From Streptomyces sp. NBC_00390 (GTDB taxonomy: Bacteria; Actinomycetota; Actinomycetes; Streptomycetales; Streptomycetaceae): a stretch of 64,000 bases of DNA. The DNA lies in the NCBI RefSeq assembly GCF_036057275.1, contig NZ_CP107945.1, positions 5,022,001 through 5,086,000 on the forward strand, given 5' to 3'. The first letter of the stretch is position 1. Each line of letters begins with the position of its first letter. The notes under the pieces are model-generated. The model was not told the origin of the DNA and made no database searches. It worked only from the letters and a program-made list of their open reading frames with translations. The position numbers were made by a program, and so were the translations under genes. This document shows positions 34,283 to 42,616 of this stretch, piece by piece.

Positions 34283-36893
34283 CAATTCTTTCCCCGACGG
34301 CATGTGCCCGGCCGACGCCTCTTGGCCGGCGGTACGTCCCCGGCGCCCGCCCGGCGTGGGTGAGGACGTCCCACATCTCGGGCGCGCCCAGCAGTCCGGC
34401 GGCCACGGACACGATCGCCGCCTGGACGTCCGGGTGCTGGTCCGGTGCCCGGTAGGCGGCCGCGAGCAGGGCGGCGGCCTCCCGTACGGGCAGGAACCGG
34501 GCCGCGAGGCGGACCGCCTCCTTGCGGCTGGTCACCTTCACGCCCTGTGCAGAGGTCAGCAACCCACGGAGCCGCATGCCGAGTTCGGACGGCGACGCGA
34601 AACGGGCCACGCGGGTCGCCGCGTACACGGCCGCCCGTGCACGGTCGCCCCCGGCGTGGGCGAGCAGCACGGGCAGTGTCTCCTCGGGCAGGTCGGTCCA
34701 CGGCAGCGCGCCCAGCGCGGCCTCGGCGATGACCACCTCCGGCGCCTCGGCGTGTTCGAGCGCCAGCCGCCGTCCGTGCACCGGCACCCGTGCCGCTTCC
34801 CGGAAGACGCGAGCCCGGTCGTATGCCGGGCGGGTCTCGTCCGCGACCGCCGCGGCGGCCAGCCGGATCGCCGCTTCCTGCTGGCGGGGCAGCCATCGGC
34901 CGGCGTCCCCGAGCAGGGGCAGCGGCCGGCGGCTGCCGGGCACCAGGAAGCGCCCGTACGGCGGCTCGTCGCCGAGCAGCACGTCCAGCAGATCGGTACG
35001 GCGCCGGGTCAGCACCTGCTGTACGGGGGCGAGGACCGCGGCCGACGATTCGAGTTCGAGGATGCGGGCCGCCCGCTCGTCGCGGGTCGCCGGTGCGTCC
35101 AGCCAGAGGCCGGCCGCCGTCGAGAACGCGTGGTCGGAGCCGTACGCCAGCGCGTCCTCCAGCATCCGCTGGAGCTCGGGCATCCGGCGGGCCCGGTGTC
35201 CGAGCGCGGCGGTCAGCGCGAACAGCAGCCGGTGGTCGGCCTTGTCGCACGCCGCCTCCAGCCAGGGGCGCAGGACCTCGAAGACCTGGTGCTCCTGGCC
35301 GCGGCGCAGTGTGCGGTGCAGCGGTCCGAAGTCGGTGACCCCGACATGCGCGGTGATGCGCTCCAGCGCACGCAACGCCCAGCCCAGCAGGGCGGATTCA
35401 CCCTCCGCGCCGACGCCCGCGCTGTCCGTGCCGGCGTCCCTGCCGCCCGTGGTCTCCGTGGCGCGCTCGACCAGCAGACCGACGGCGAGGCGGCGCAGCG
35501 CGTCCCTCGTGGCCGTCGAACTGTCCCTGGCCTCAAGGGCGTCGAGCAGAATGCGGTCGAGCGCCGCGACGTCCTGCGGCGCGAACAGTGCGGGGTGCAG
35601 GTCGGCGAGCGCGCCGAGTGCCGCGGAGCGTACCGGGTCCTGCTCGTTGCGCAGCCGTTGCATCAGGGTCAGCAGGTCCGCCATGGCGGACCGCTCGCCG
35701 CTGCGGCCGGTGCAGGCGACCAGCAGCGGCCACACCAGTGCGCGGTCGTCCGGGTCGGACCGTTTCAGAGCGGTGAGCAGCTCGGGCCTGGCCTCGTCCA
35801 GCGGGCCGTGCGCCAGTGTGTCCAGGACGTCGTGCCAGTCCCACCCCTCCGCGGGGCCCTTGGCCACCCAGTACCGGACCTCCGCCCAGCGGCGTTCGCG
35901 TGGCAGCAGCTTCAGTACGTCATCCGCCGGGTGGTGGTCGGCCATGCCGTCCATCGCCGCGTCGAAGAAGTCGCCGCGCCGGCTCGGCGGCATCGCCTTG
36001 AGCAGGCCGGTGAGGTGCTGCCGGTTCCTCCAGTGCCGGCCGAGCATCGGCAGCGACGGCGGGTCGGCCTGCACGAGTTTGCGCAGTACACCGGGGGCGG
36101 GGAGGCGTTCATAGCGCTGCTGCTCCCGGTCCGGCGAGACGATCCAGCGCACGACGCGTTCCGCGTCGGCGGTGACCAGGAGGCCGAGCCGGTCGCACAG
36201 TTGCCACGGCAGGGTGGCCGGGCCGTGGCGCTCCAGCAGCGTGAGCACCCGCTCCGGCCGGGCCGCGGCGGCGGCCGCGACGCCGGAGGCGTTCCGTTCC
36301 CACCATTTGGCCCGCAGATGCTGTTGGCTCTGTTCGGCGAGTTCGCGTTCCGCGTGGTCGAGCAGCAGGTCGGGGTGGACGCGGGCGAACCTGGTCCAGG
36401 GACCGAAGGCATGGGCGAGCTCGGGCAGCAGCGCGGCCACGAAGCCGGCGGAACAGGCCGCCAGCAGACGGGTCGCCTCCCCGTCGCCCCACTCCTCGCG
36501 CAGCCGCACCACCAGGCGTTCGGCGAGCGCGGTGCGGCGGCCGGCCAGCACGACGCCCGCGAGCCGGTTCCGGGTCGCCGCGGATGCACCGGCGTAGGCG
36601 GCCTCGATCGCTTCGTCCGCGAGCGGCAGCGTCCGCGCCGCGCGCAGGGCGTATCCGCTGACGACACGGTCCGGATCGGTCAGCCGGGCGGCCAGGAAAC
36701 CGGCCTGTCCGCCGGCCAGCGCGGCAAGGGCCGCCAGCCTGCGCTCGTACGGCCCTCGGCGGTCCAGCTCCTCGAGCAGGGAGGTCAGTTCCGCGCCGGA
36801 GAGTGACCGTGCGGTGCGGGCCATGTGGCGCAGACGCTCGGGGAACGGCAGTGGTTCGAGAGCGGCGAGCAGCTCACCGGCGGTTTGCGACAT
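34218..36893 (-). CDS. Large helical-repeat (HEAT-like) protein, probably C-terminally truncated
   Basis: An 891-residue cytosolic protein built of Leu/Ala/Arg-rich helical hairpins throughout (for example ERRLAALAALAGGQAGFLAARL and LRALERITAHVG), as in HEAT or ARM solenoids. There is no catalytic motif I recognise. The last 25-30 residues are Arg/Ser-rich and of different composition. They are encoded antisense to the end of the HNH gene, which this frame enters by 65 bp. I infer that the native C-terminus has been lost by deletion or frameshift near 34300-34370. Function unknown; scaffold-type proteins of this build are often linked to large enzyme complexes. Confidence 0.6.
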   Translation of the reverse strand: MSQTAGELLAALEPLPFPERLRHMARTARSLSGAELTSLLEELDRRGPYERRLAALAALAGGQAGFLAARLTDPDRVVSGYALRAARTLPLADEAIEAAYAGASAATRNRLAGVVLAGRRTALAERLVVRLREEWGDGEATRLLAACSAGFVAALLPELAHAFGPWTRFARVHPDLLLDHAERELAEQSQQHLRAKWWERNASGVAAAAAARPERVLTLLERHGPATLPWQLCDRLGLLVTADAERVVRWIVSPDREQQRYERLPAPGVLRKLVQADPPSLPMLGRHWRNRQHLTGLLKAMPPSRRGDFFDAAMDGMADHHPADDVLKLLPRERRWAEVRYWVAKGPAEGWDWHDVLDTLAHGPLDEARPELLTALKRSDPDDRALVWPLLVACTGRSGERSAMADLLTLMQRLRNEQDPVRSAALGALADLHPALFAPQDVAALDRILLDALEARDSSTATRDALRRLAVGLLVERATETTGGRDAGTDSAGVGAEGESALLGWALRALERITAHVGVTDFGPLHRTLRRGQEHQVFEVLRPWLEAACDKADHRLLFALTAALGHRARRMPELQRMLEDALAYGSDHAFSTAAGLWLDAPATRDERAARILELESSAAVLAPVQQVLTRRRTDLLDVLLGDEPPYGRFLVPGSRRPLPLLGDAGRWLPRQQEAAIRLAAAAVADETRPAYDRARVFREAARVPVHGRRLALEHAEAPEVVIAEAALGALPWTDLPEETLPVLLAHAGGDRARAAVYAATRVARFASPSELGMRLRGLLTSAQGVKVTSRKEAVRLAARFLPVREAAALLAAAYRAPDQHPDVQAAIVSVAAGLLGAPEMWDVLTHAGRAPGTYRRPRGVGRAHAVGERIVSRRTGRASSACPRRSPAART

Positions 36894-37006
36894 GGGGGTG
36901 ATTGTGTCTCTCGCCCCAGGGATGGATCACATGATTTTCGCTCCGCCCGGACGGGCAGTACCCGCTGGGAAGGAAATACCCGCTGGTAGGGCGGACGGCC
37001 GATGGC

Positions 37007-37018
37007 TAGCCTGCCGGG
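37007..37018 (+). promoter_or_regulatory. -10 element of a probable leaderless GNAT mRNA
   Basis: TAGCCT at 37007-37012 lies 6 nt before the ATG at 37019, with no Shine-Dalgarno. Just upstream, TACCCGCTGG occurs twice as a direct repeat, at 36959 and 36977 (18 bp apart), perhaps a regulator site. Confidence 0.5.
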
Positions 37019-37765
37019 ATGGATCTGACCATCACCACGCTCGCCGAGCGCCCCGAACTGCAGGCCCCCATGTGGCAGATGATCGACACGTGGCCGGAGT
37101 TCGTGACCAACGATCCGGTCGGCTGGGCGTACATCGGGCGGATCGTCGCCGAGCTGCCCGAGTACGTGCTCGTCGCCACCGATCCCGAAGGGAGCGTCGT
37201 GGGGCGGGCGTTCAGTGTTCCGTTCCAACAGGCGGCCGAGGGGCGGGAGACACTGCCGGACGGCGGCTGGGACCAGGTGATGCTGTGGGCGTTCTCCGAC
37301 CTGCGGCACGGGCGGACCCCGGACATCGTGAGCGCGATCGAGATAACCGTGGCGGGGGACCGGCAGGGCCAGGGCATCTCGGGCCGGATGCTCGCCGCGA
37401 TGCGCGAGAACGTACGCCGTCTCGGCTTCTCGGAGCTGATCGCACCGGTGCGCCCGAGTGCGAAGAGCTCCGAGGCGGACGCGCTGATCCATGAGTACGC
37501 GTACCGCACCCGTGAGGCGGACGGGCTGCCGCACGATCCGTGGCTGCGGGTGCACGTCCGGGCCGGAGGGGTGATCGAGAAGGTGGCGCCTGCCTCGATG
37601 ACGGTCTCCGGATCGCTGGAGCAGTGGCGCCGGTGGACCGGACTGCCCTTCGCGGAGACCGGCCCGGTCGAGGTGCCGGGTGCGCTGGTGCCGGTGCACT
37701 GCGAGGCGGAGCGCGGGTACGCGGTGTATGTGGAGCCGAATGTGTGGGTGCGGCACCGGGTCTGA
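37019..37765 (+). CDS. GNAT-family N-acetyltransferase
   Basis: A 248-residue acetyltransferase-like protein. The acetyl-CoA site is suggested by EITVAGDRQGQGISGRMLAAMRENVRRLGF at about residues 108-137, including a Q/RxxGxG/A-like QGQGIS loop. The flanking halves are longer than in small GNATs. No substrate is indicated by neighbours. It is transcribed alone and closed by the hairpin at 37785-37821. Confidence 0.75.
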   Translation: MDLTITTLAERPELQAPMWQMIDTWPEFVTNDPVGWAYIGRIVAELPEYVLVATDPEGSVVGRAFSVPFQQAAEGRETLPDGGWDQVMLWAFSDLRHGRTPDIVSAIEITVAGDRQGQGISGRMLAAMRENVRRLGFSELIAPVRPSAKSSEADALIHEYAYRTREADGLPHDPWLRVHVRAGGVIEKVAPASMTVSGSLEQWRRWTGLPFAETGPVEVPGALVPVHCEAERGYAVYVEPNVWVRHRV

Positions 37766-37784
37766 GCGGTGAGCGCACCCGTGA

Positions 37785-37821
37785 ACGCGTGAAGGCCGCC
37801 CTCCGGGCGGCCTTCACGCGT
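37785..37821. terminator. Bidirectional terminator
   Basis: A perfect 17-bp stem (37785-37801 with 37805-37821) with a 3-nt loop, between the convergent GNAT and lipoprotein genes. Confidence 0.88.
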
Positions 37822-37830
37822 CAGGTGCCC

Positions 37831-38616
37831 TCATTCCGGGAGCTCGAAGATGTCCTTGTCCGCGGGCTTCTTCGCCACGACCGGCTTGTCGAAGTCCGAG
37901 AAGGTGATGGTCCCCGGATCGTCGCCGCCCTTCTGGTCGATCCTGAGCAGGTACGGCTTGCCTTCGGTGGCGACGTACATCGTGTAGGTCGCGTCGCCGT
38001 CGGTCTCGGTCAGCATCAGTGCCTTGCGGCCGTCGACGGTGGTCTGCCTTCCCCGGCGCGCCTCGGTGTCGTTCGTCTCGATGTCGCCCAACAGCCTGTC
38101 GAGGTCGCACAGTTCGAGTTCCTCGGCGGCCTCCTCGTCCGAGGCGTCGGTGCGGACCCAGCGGCCCTTGAGCAGCTTCAGGGTTGCCTGCGCCTCGGCG
38201 GCGGGCTCACCCTTGAGCTCCTCCCGCAGGAAGGCCTCGTCGAAGCGGAGGTAGGCGGCACCGCCGATCTTGATGAGCTCGGCGGTGCCCGTCGAGCCGA
38301 CGGACAGCGTGCCCGCGCACTTCCCGTCCTTGCCGGTGGCCATGTAGGCCTTCAGCGGCCCGTCCTCGGTCGTGAAGTCCACGTCCAGCGTCAGCGACGA
38401 GGCCTCCTTGGTGGCCTGGACGGAGCGCTCGGCGATCTCCGGGCCGGACAGGCCCGCGAACGGGCCGGCGGGTGCGGTCCGCTCCGCCCGGTCCTCGCCG
38501 ATGACCGGGCCGCAGGCGGTCAGGGCGAGGGCGGCGACGGAGCAGAGAGCCGTGGAGCGCGGTGCGGTGGAGCGGAGTGCGGCGGGCGGGCGGCGGCGCG
38601 GGCTGTCGTCACGCAT
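37831..38616 (-). CDS. Lipoprotein, LppX/LprG-like
   Basis: A 261-residue exported lipoprotein with an Arg-rich start, a hydrophobic core and lipobox LTAC (about 33-36). The mature part runs through EIAERSVQATKEASSLTLDVDFTTEDG, IKIGGAAYLRFDEAFL and a C-terminal TYTMYVATEGKPYLLRID block. This pattern resembles the half-barrel lipoproteins (LppX/LprAFG) that carry lipids across the envelope. Two Cys (about 105 and 173) could pair. Assignment to that fold is by eye only. Confidence 0.65.
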   Translation of the reverse strand: MRDDSPRRRPPAALRSTAPRSTALCSVAALALTACGPVIGEDRAERTAPAGPFAGLSGPEIAERSVQATKEASSLTLDVDFTTEDGPLKAYMATGKDGKCAGTLSVGSTGTAELIKIGGAAYLRFDEAFLREELKGEPAAEAQATLKLLKGRWVRTDASDEEAAEELELCDLDRLLGDIETNDTEARRGRQTTVDGRKALMLTETDGDATYTMYVATEGKPYLLRIDQKGGDDPGTITFSDFDKPVVAKKPADKDIFELPE

Positions 38617-38700
38617 CTCGGTCTCCAGGAATGAAAGGTGCGGGGGAGAGGGGGGTGCCCGCGGTGAGCGGGTCCGTGGCGGACGCCGGTCCGCCCGACG

Positions 38701-39504
38701 TCAGAGCTTCAGCTCCCAGACGGTCGCGTTGTACTCGAAGCCCGGGCTGACCTCGACGGTCAGGTTCTTGGCGTCGGCCGGGGCGTCGAAGGCCCAGTTC
38801 GCGGTGACCTTCTTGCCGGGCAGGATGGTGCCGTCGATCGGCGCGCTGAGCTTGCCGTCGAAGATCTGCTCGGCCTCGACACCGTCCTTGCCGGCGCGGG
38901 CGTCGGCGGTGACCAGGTTGGCGTCGAACTTCTCCTTGCCGGTGTTCTCGATGACGACGGTGACCTTGTAGGCCTTGTTGCCCTTGGTGTGGCCCACGGC
39001 GAACTCGTCCGGGGTGTACGGCTTGGCGGCGGACACGGTGACGGTCAGACCGTCGTCGTACTCGGCGCCGTCGCCGGCCTCCAGCGCCTTGCCGGTGACC
39101 TCCTCGCCCTCCTCCGCCTTCTCCAGGGGCTTGTCACCGCCCGGCTTCTTCGAGGCCGAGGAGCCGTTCGCGGCCTTGTTGATCTCGTCGACCGCCTCGT
39201 CCACGGCCTTGAAGGTGATCACCGCGCCGACCACCGAGAGGATCAGCGCCACCAGGCCGAGCACCGCACCGGTGGTGGTCACTCCCTTGTTGGCGGCCTC
39301 GCCGCGCTTGACCCGGCCCCGTCCGGACAGGCCCAGGATCAGGGCGATCAGGCCGAGGATGCCCGCCAGCCAGAAGAAGAAGGGGATCAGACCGGACAGG
39401 GTGCCGATGATGCCGAGCACCAGGGCGGCCGTGCCGAGGCCGTTGCGCAGGGGCTGCGCGGGCGCATGGCCGAACGGGGGCTGCTGCTGCATGGACTGGG
39501 ACAT
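38701..39504 (-). CDS. DUF4190/DUF4352 membrane-anchored protein
   Basis: A 267-residue protein. A short Gln/Pro-rich cytoplasmic start is followed by a DUF4190 two-helix membrane hairpin (about 20-100), a Lys/Glu/Gly-rich linker, and an extracytoplasmic DUF4352 immunoglobulin-like domain (about 145-267, YKVTVVIENTGKEKFDANLV). The ATG at 39504 was chosen for its GGAGG site 7 nt upstream. A clear promoter lies at 39569-39597. Role unknown; such domains often bind surface partners. Confidence 0.8.
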   Translation of the reverse strand: MSQSMQQQPPFGHAPAQPLRNGLGTAALVLGIIGTLSGLIPFFFWLAGILGLIALILGLSGRGRVKRGEAANKGVTTTGAVLGLVALILSVVGAVITFKAVDEAVDEINKAANGSSASKKPGGDKPLEKAEEGEEVTGKALEAGDGAEYDDGLTVTVSAAKPYTPDEFAVGHTKGNKAYKVTVVIENTGKEKFDANLVTADARAGKDGVEAEQIFDGKLSAPIDGTILPGKKVTANWAFDAPADAKNLTVEVSPGFEYNATVWELKL

Positions 39505-39568
39505 GGATGTCCTCCGGGACATGGAGATGTGGCAGGGGCTTGTGAAGACCCCGTGTAAGGACGGGTTA

Positions 39569-39597
39569 ATAAGACCAGAGCTTGTGAACCGAGTCAA
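39569..39597 (-). promoter_or_regulatory. Promoter of the DUF4352 gene
   Basis: On the minus strand TTGACT (39592-39597), a 17-bp spacer and TCTTAT (39569-39574) form a good vegetative-type promoter. The spacing and -35 are near consensus. Confidence 0.6.
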
Positions 39598-39718
39598 CAC
39601 TGTTTCAGGATGAGGATTCGGTCCACAATGTGAAAGGGTCTCTCGTCTGTGTGCTCGGTATGCTCGATGGCACAACAAGGGCGGGTACAACGGTCGTGAC
39701 GGATGAGGGAGTTGGCCT

Positions 39719-41854
39719 GTGCCGAACAGTTCGAGCGAGGTGACCGCTGCCGGCATCGCCCGCCTGGCGGGGGTCGGACGTGCCGCGGTCAGCAACTGGC
39801 GACGTCGCCACGCCGACTTCCCCAAGCCCGTCGGCGGCACCGAGACCAGTCCGTCCTTCGCTCTCGCCGAGGTCGAGCAGTGGCTGCGCGACCAGGGGAA
39901 ACTTGCCGAAGTCCCGCTCCGTGAACGGGTGTGGCAGCAGCTTGCCTCCCACCCCGCGGGCGCCGTCACCGCACTGGTCCATGCCGGCTGCACCCTGCTG
40001 CTCGTACGCGACCGGCCCACCGTCTGGCTGGAGGCGGCCGCCGTCTCCGACGAGCGGCTCGCCGAACTGCTGCCTGCCGCCCTCGACGCGGTGCTCCGCC
40101 GGCGCCTCGGCACGTCCGCCGCGTCTGTGAACATCTCCGCCGCCGGTGCCTCTGCCCCGAGAACGGATATCTCGGCCGGTCCGGTCGCCGCTGTGAACAC
40201 CCCCGGCGCCGCCGCGCTGCGCCCCTCGGTCCCGCTGCTGCGCGGCGTCGCCGAACTCTCCGCCGAGCTCGGTGCCGCTCAGGCCTTCGAGTTTCTCGTC
40301 GGCCGCCAACTGGACGCCAACCCCCGCCAGTACACGCTGACTCCACCCGGCCCCGCCGCCCTCATGGCCGCGCTCGCGGGCTCCGCCCGTACCGTGCTCG
40401 ACCCCGCGTCCGGCACCGGAGCCCTGCTGCGCGCCGTCGACCGCCCCGAAGCGCTGTACGCCCAGGAGGCCGACCCCGAGCTGGCCGCGGTCACCGCTCT
40501 GCGCCTCGCCCTGCACACCGACGCCGAGGTACGGGCAGGATGCGGCGACGCCCTTCGTGCCGACGCCTTCCCGCAGCTGGCCGCCGACGCGGTGCTGTGC
40601 CATCCGCCGTTCAACGAACGCAACTGGGGCCATGACGAACTCGCCTACGACCCGCGCTGGGAGTACGGCTTCCCCGCCCGTACCGAGTCCGAACTGGCCT
40701 GGGTCCAGCACGCGCTCGCCCGGCTGCGCCCCGGCGGCACCGCCGTCCTGCTGATGCCGCCCGCCGCCGCCTCCCGCCGCTCGGGCCGCCGCATCCGGGC
40801 CGGACTTCTGCGCCGCGGCGCGCTGCGGGCCGTCGTCGCCCTGCCCCCCGGCGCCGCACCGCCGTACGGCATCCCCCTGCACCTGTGGGTGCTGCGCAAA
40901 CCCGATGCCGGACAGCCGCCGGCGCCCGAGGTGCTGCTCGTCGACACCACCGAGCTGGCCGGGGCGGGCGGGGGCGGCCGTGACCGGCTCGACTGGCAGG
41001 CCGTGCAGAACACGGTGCTGGAGGCCTGGCCGCCGTTCGACCGGCAGGGCACGGCCGAGGAACAGCCCGGCGTCAGCCGCTCGGTCCCCGTCATCGAACT
41101 CCTCGACGACGACGTGGATCTGGCTCCCGCCCGGCATCTGCCGCCGGCCGCCGGCGGCGGGGCGGAGGAGCTGGCCCGGGTACGGGAGCGGCTGACCGAC
41201 ACCCTGCGGCTGACCGGCGAGCTCACCCCGCAGGCCGCTCGGTGCGCGGAGCCCGCGCACTGGCCCGCCACCACCGTCGGCGAGCTGGCCCGCGCGGGCG
41301 CGCTGGTGCTGAGCGCGGGAGCCGCGTCCACGGCCCTCACCCCGGCCCCGTCCGCTCCGAGCGAGGGCCGGACCGTCCCCGTGCTCACCGAGCAGGACGT
41401 GCTCGCCGGGACCGCCCCCTCGGGCCTGCTCGCCGGGGGCACCGACGAGGAGCCGCCGGTGCGCGTCGAGGAGGGCGATGTCGTGGTGCCCGTACTCGGC
41501 GGCGGATCCGTTGTCCGTGTCGTCGACCGGGCCACCGCAGGTGCCGCCCTCGGCCGCAACCTCCAGCTCCTGCACCCCGACCCGGACGCGCTCGACCCGT
41601 GGTTCCTGGCCGGTTTCCTGCGCGGCACCGCCAACACCCGCCAGGCCAGCAGCTATGCCTCCACCGCCACCCGGCTGGACGTCCGCCGGCTTCAGCTGCC
41701 CCGGATGCCGCTCGCGGAGCAGCAGCGTTACGGGGAGCGCTTCCGCACCCTGGCCGCCTTCGAGGACGCGCTGCGTCTGGCCGGCCGGCTCGGTGAGCAA
41801 CTCGTCCAGGGACTGTACGACGGGCTGACCGACGGCACCGTGCTTCCGGAGTGA
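39719..41854 (+). CDS. N6-adenine methylase-like protein with HTH and specificity-like C-terminus
   Basis: A 711-residue protein. Residues 5-60 are an AlpA-like helix-turn-helix (IARLAGVGRAAVSNWRRRH, FALAEVEQWLRDQGK). Residues 185-420 are a HsdM-type methylase core with the SAM loop LDPASGTGALL (227-237). Catalytic motif IV reads HPPF (295-298) where active adenine methylases have (N/D/S)PP(Y/F). The C-terminal region (about 520-700), ending QLPRMPLAEQQRYGERFRTLAAFEDALR, resembles HsdS/type II specificity halves. No restriction subunit is nearby. The GTG at 39719 has GAGGGAG upstream. It may be a catalytically altered DNA-binding protein rather than a methylase. Confidence 0.8.
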   Translation: MPNSSSEVTAAGIARLAGVGRAAVSNWRRRHADFPKPVGGTETSPSFALAEVEQWLRDQGKLAEVPLRERVWQQLASHPAGAVTALVHAGCTLLLVRDRPTVWLEAAAVSDERLAELLPAALDAVLRRRLGTSAASVNISAAGASAPRTDISAGPVAAVNTPGAAALRPSVPLLRGVAELSAELGAAQAFEFLVGRQLDANPRQYTLTPPGPAALMAALAGSARTVLDPASGTGALLRAVDRPEALYAQEADPELAAVTALRLALHTDAEVRAGCGDALRADAFPQLAADAVLCHPPFNERNWGHDELAYDPRWEYGFPARTESELAWVQHALARLRPGGTAVLLMPPAAASRRSGRRIRAGLLRRGALRAVVALPPGAAPPYGIPLHLWVLRKPDAGQPPAPEVLLVDTTELAGAGGGGRDRLDWQAVQNTVLEAWPPFDRQGTAEEQPGVSRSVPVIELLDDDVDLAPARHLPPAAGGGAEELARVRERLTDTLRLTGELTPQAARCAEPAHWPATTVGELARAGALVLSAGAASTALTPAPSAPSEGRTVPVLTEQDVLAGTAPSGLLAGGTDEEPPVRVEEGDVVVPVLGGGSVVRVVDRATAGAALGRNLQLLHPDPDALDPWFLAGFLRGTANTRQASSYASTATRLDVRRLQLPRMPLAEQQRYGERFRTLAAFEDALRLAGRLGEQLVQGLYDGLTDGTVLPE

Positions 41855-41977
41855 CGCAGTCCACGCCCGCGGAGTGACGCATCGGACACCGAGTCCGTAC
41901 AACCGGGGACCCCTTGTCCTTGTCGGTGTATACGCTCAGTCCCCTACGCCTCGTCCCCAGGCCCGTCAGGAGCAGAA

Positions 41978-42616
41978 ATGCACGGCCACGGCTATGTGCC
42001 GCCGCAGCCCCCGCGTCCGTCGACCGGTGTGCTGGTCGCCCTGCGCGCGCTCTTCGTGGCGCTGGCACTGCTCAGTTGCGGCCTGCTGTCATGGGCGACG
42101 ATGCTGCGGATCGCGATCATGCGCCGCCGCCGGCTGGACTGGGTGCTGTTCTGGGTGAGCCTCGGCCTGGTGATCACGATCATGGTGGTCCTCGGCGAGT
42201 ACGGCTCCGACTCGGAACTGGCCGCGACCGAGAACGACGACCTGCGGCCGGTCGACGTCGTCTTCGTCATCGTGCTGTTCGGGATGGCGATCGGGGTTCC
42301 GACGCACTACCTGGTCGCGGACATCCGCCACTACCAGGAGCCCGCCGCGGGCTGGAGGCCGCCGCAGGCGGGCTCGCCGTACTCGGCGGTCACCAATCCC
42401 TCGGCGCCGTACGGCATACCGCAGCGGCCGGCGGGATACGGCTACCCGCCCGTGCCGCACCAGGCGCAGCCCCAACCCACACCTCCGCCCACTCCCGCGC
42501 CCACCCCTCCGCCCGCACCCCCGCAGCGTGACAACCGTCCCCGCATCGACCAGGTCCGCGCCGAGCTCGACGAGCTGAGCGACTACCTCCGCAGGGAACA
42601 GGACGGCGGGCGGTGA
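41978..42616 (+). CDS. Membrane protein coupled to the kinase gene
   Basis: A 212-residue protein with about three transmembrane helices (20-45, 55-75, 92-112), an acidic segment between the second and third, and a long Pro/Gln-rich cytoplasmic tail. The tail ends in a predicted coiled helix RIDQVRAELDELSDYLRREQ. Its stop overlaps the kinase start by 4 nt (GTGA, 42613-42616), implying joint function. It may be an anchor or substrate of the kinase; no family is recognised. AGGAG lies upstream of the ATG at 41978. Confidence 0.78.
   Translation: MHGHGYVPPQPPRPSTGVLVALRALFVALALLSCGLLSWATMLRIAIMRRRRLDWVLFWVSLGLVITIMVVLGEYGSDSELAATENDDLRPVDVVFVIVLFGMAIGVPTHYLVADIRHYQEPAAGWRPPQAGSPYSAVTNPSAPYGIPQRPAGYGYPPVPHQAQPQPTPPPTPAPTPPPAPPQRDNRPRIDQVRAELDELSDYLRREQDGGR

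Noticed and set aside
39719..41854. Part of a restriction-modification or BREX/Pgl system
   Set aside because: No restriction, phosphatase or other Pgl/BREX gene is found on either side.
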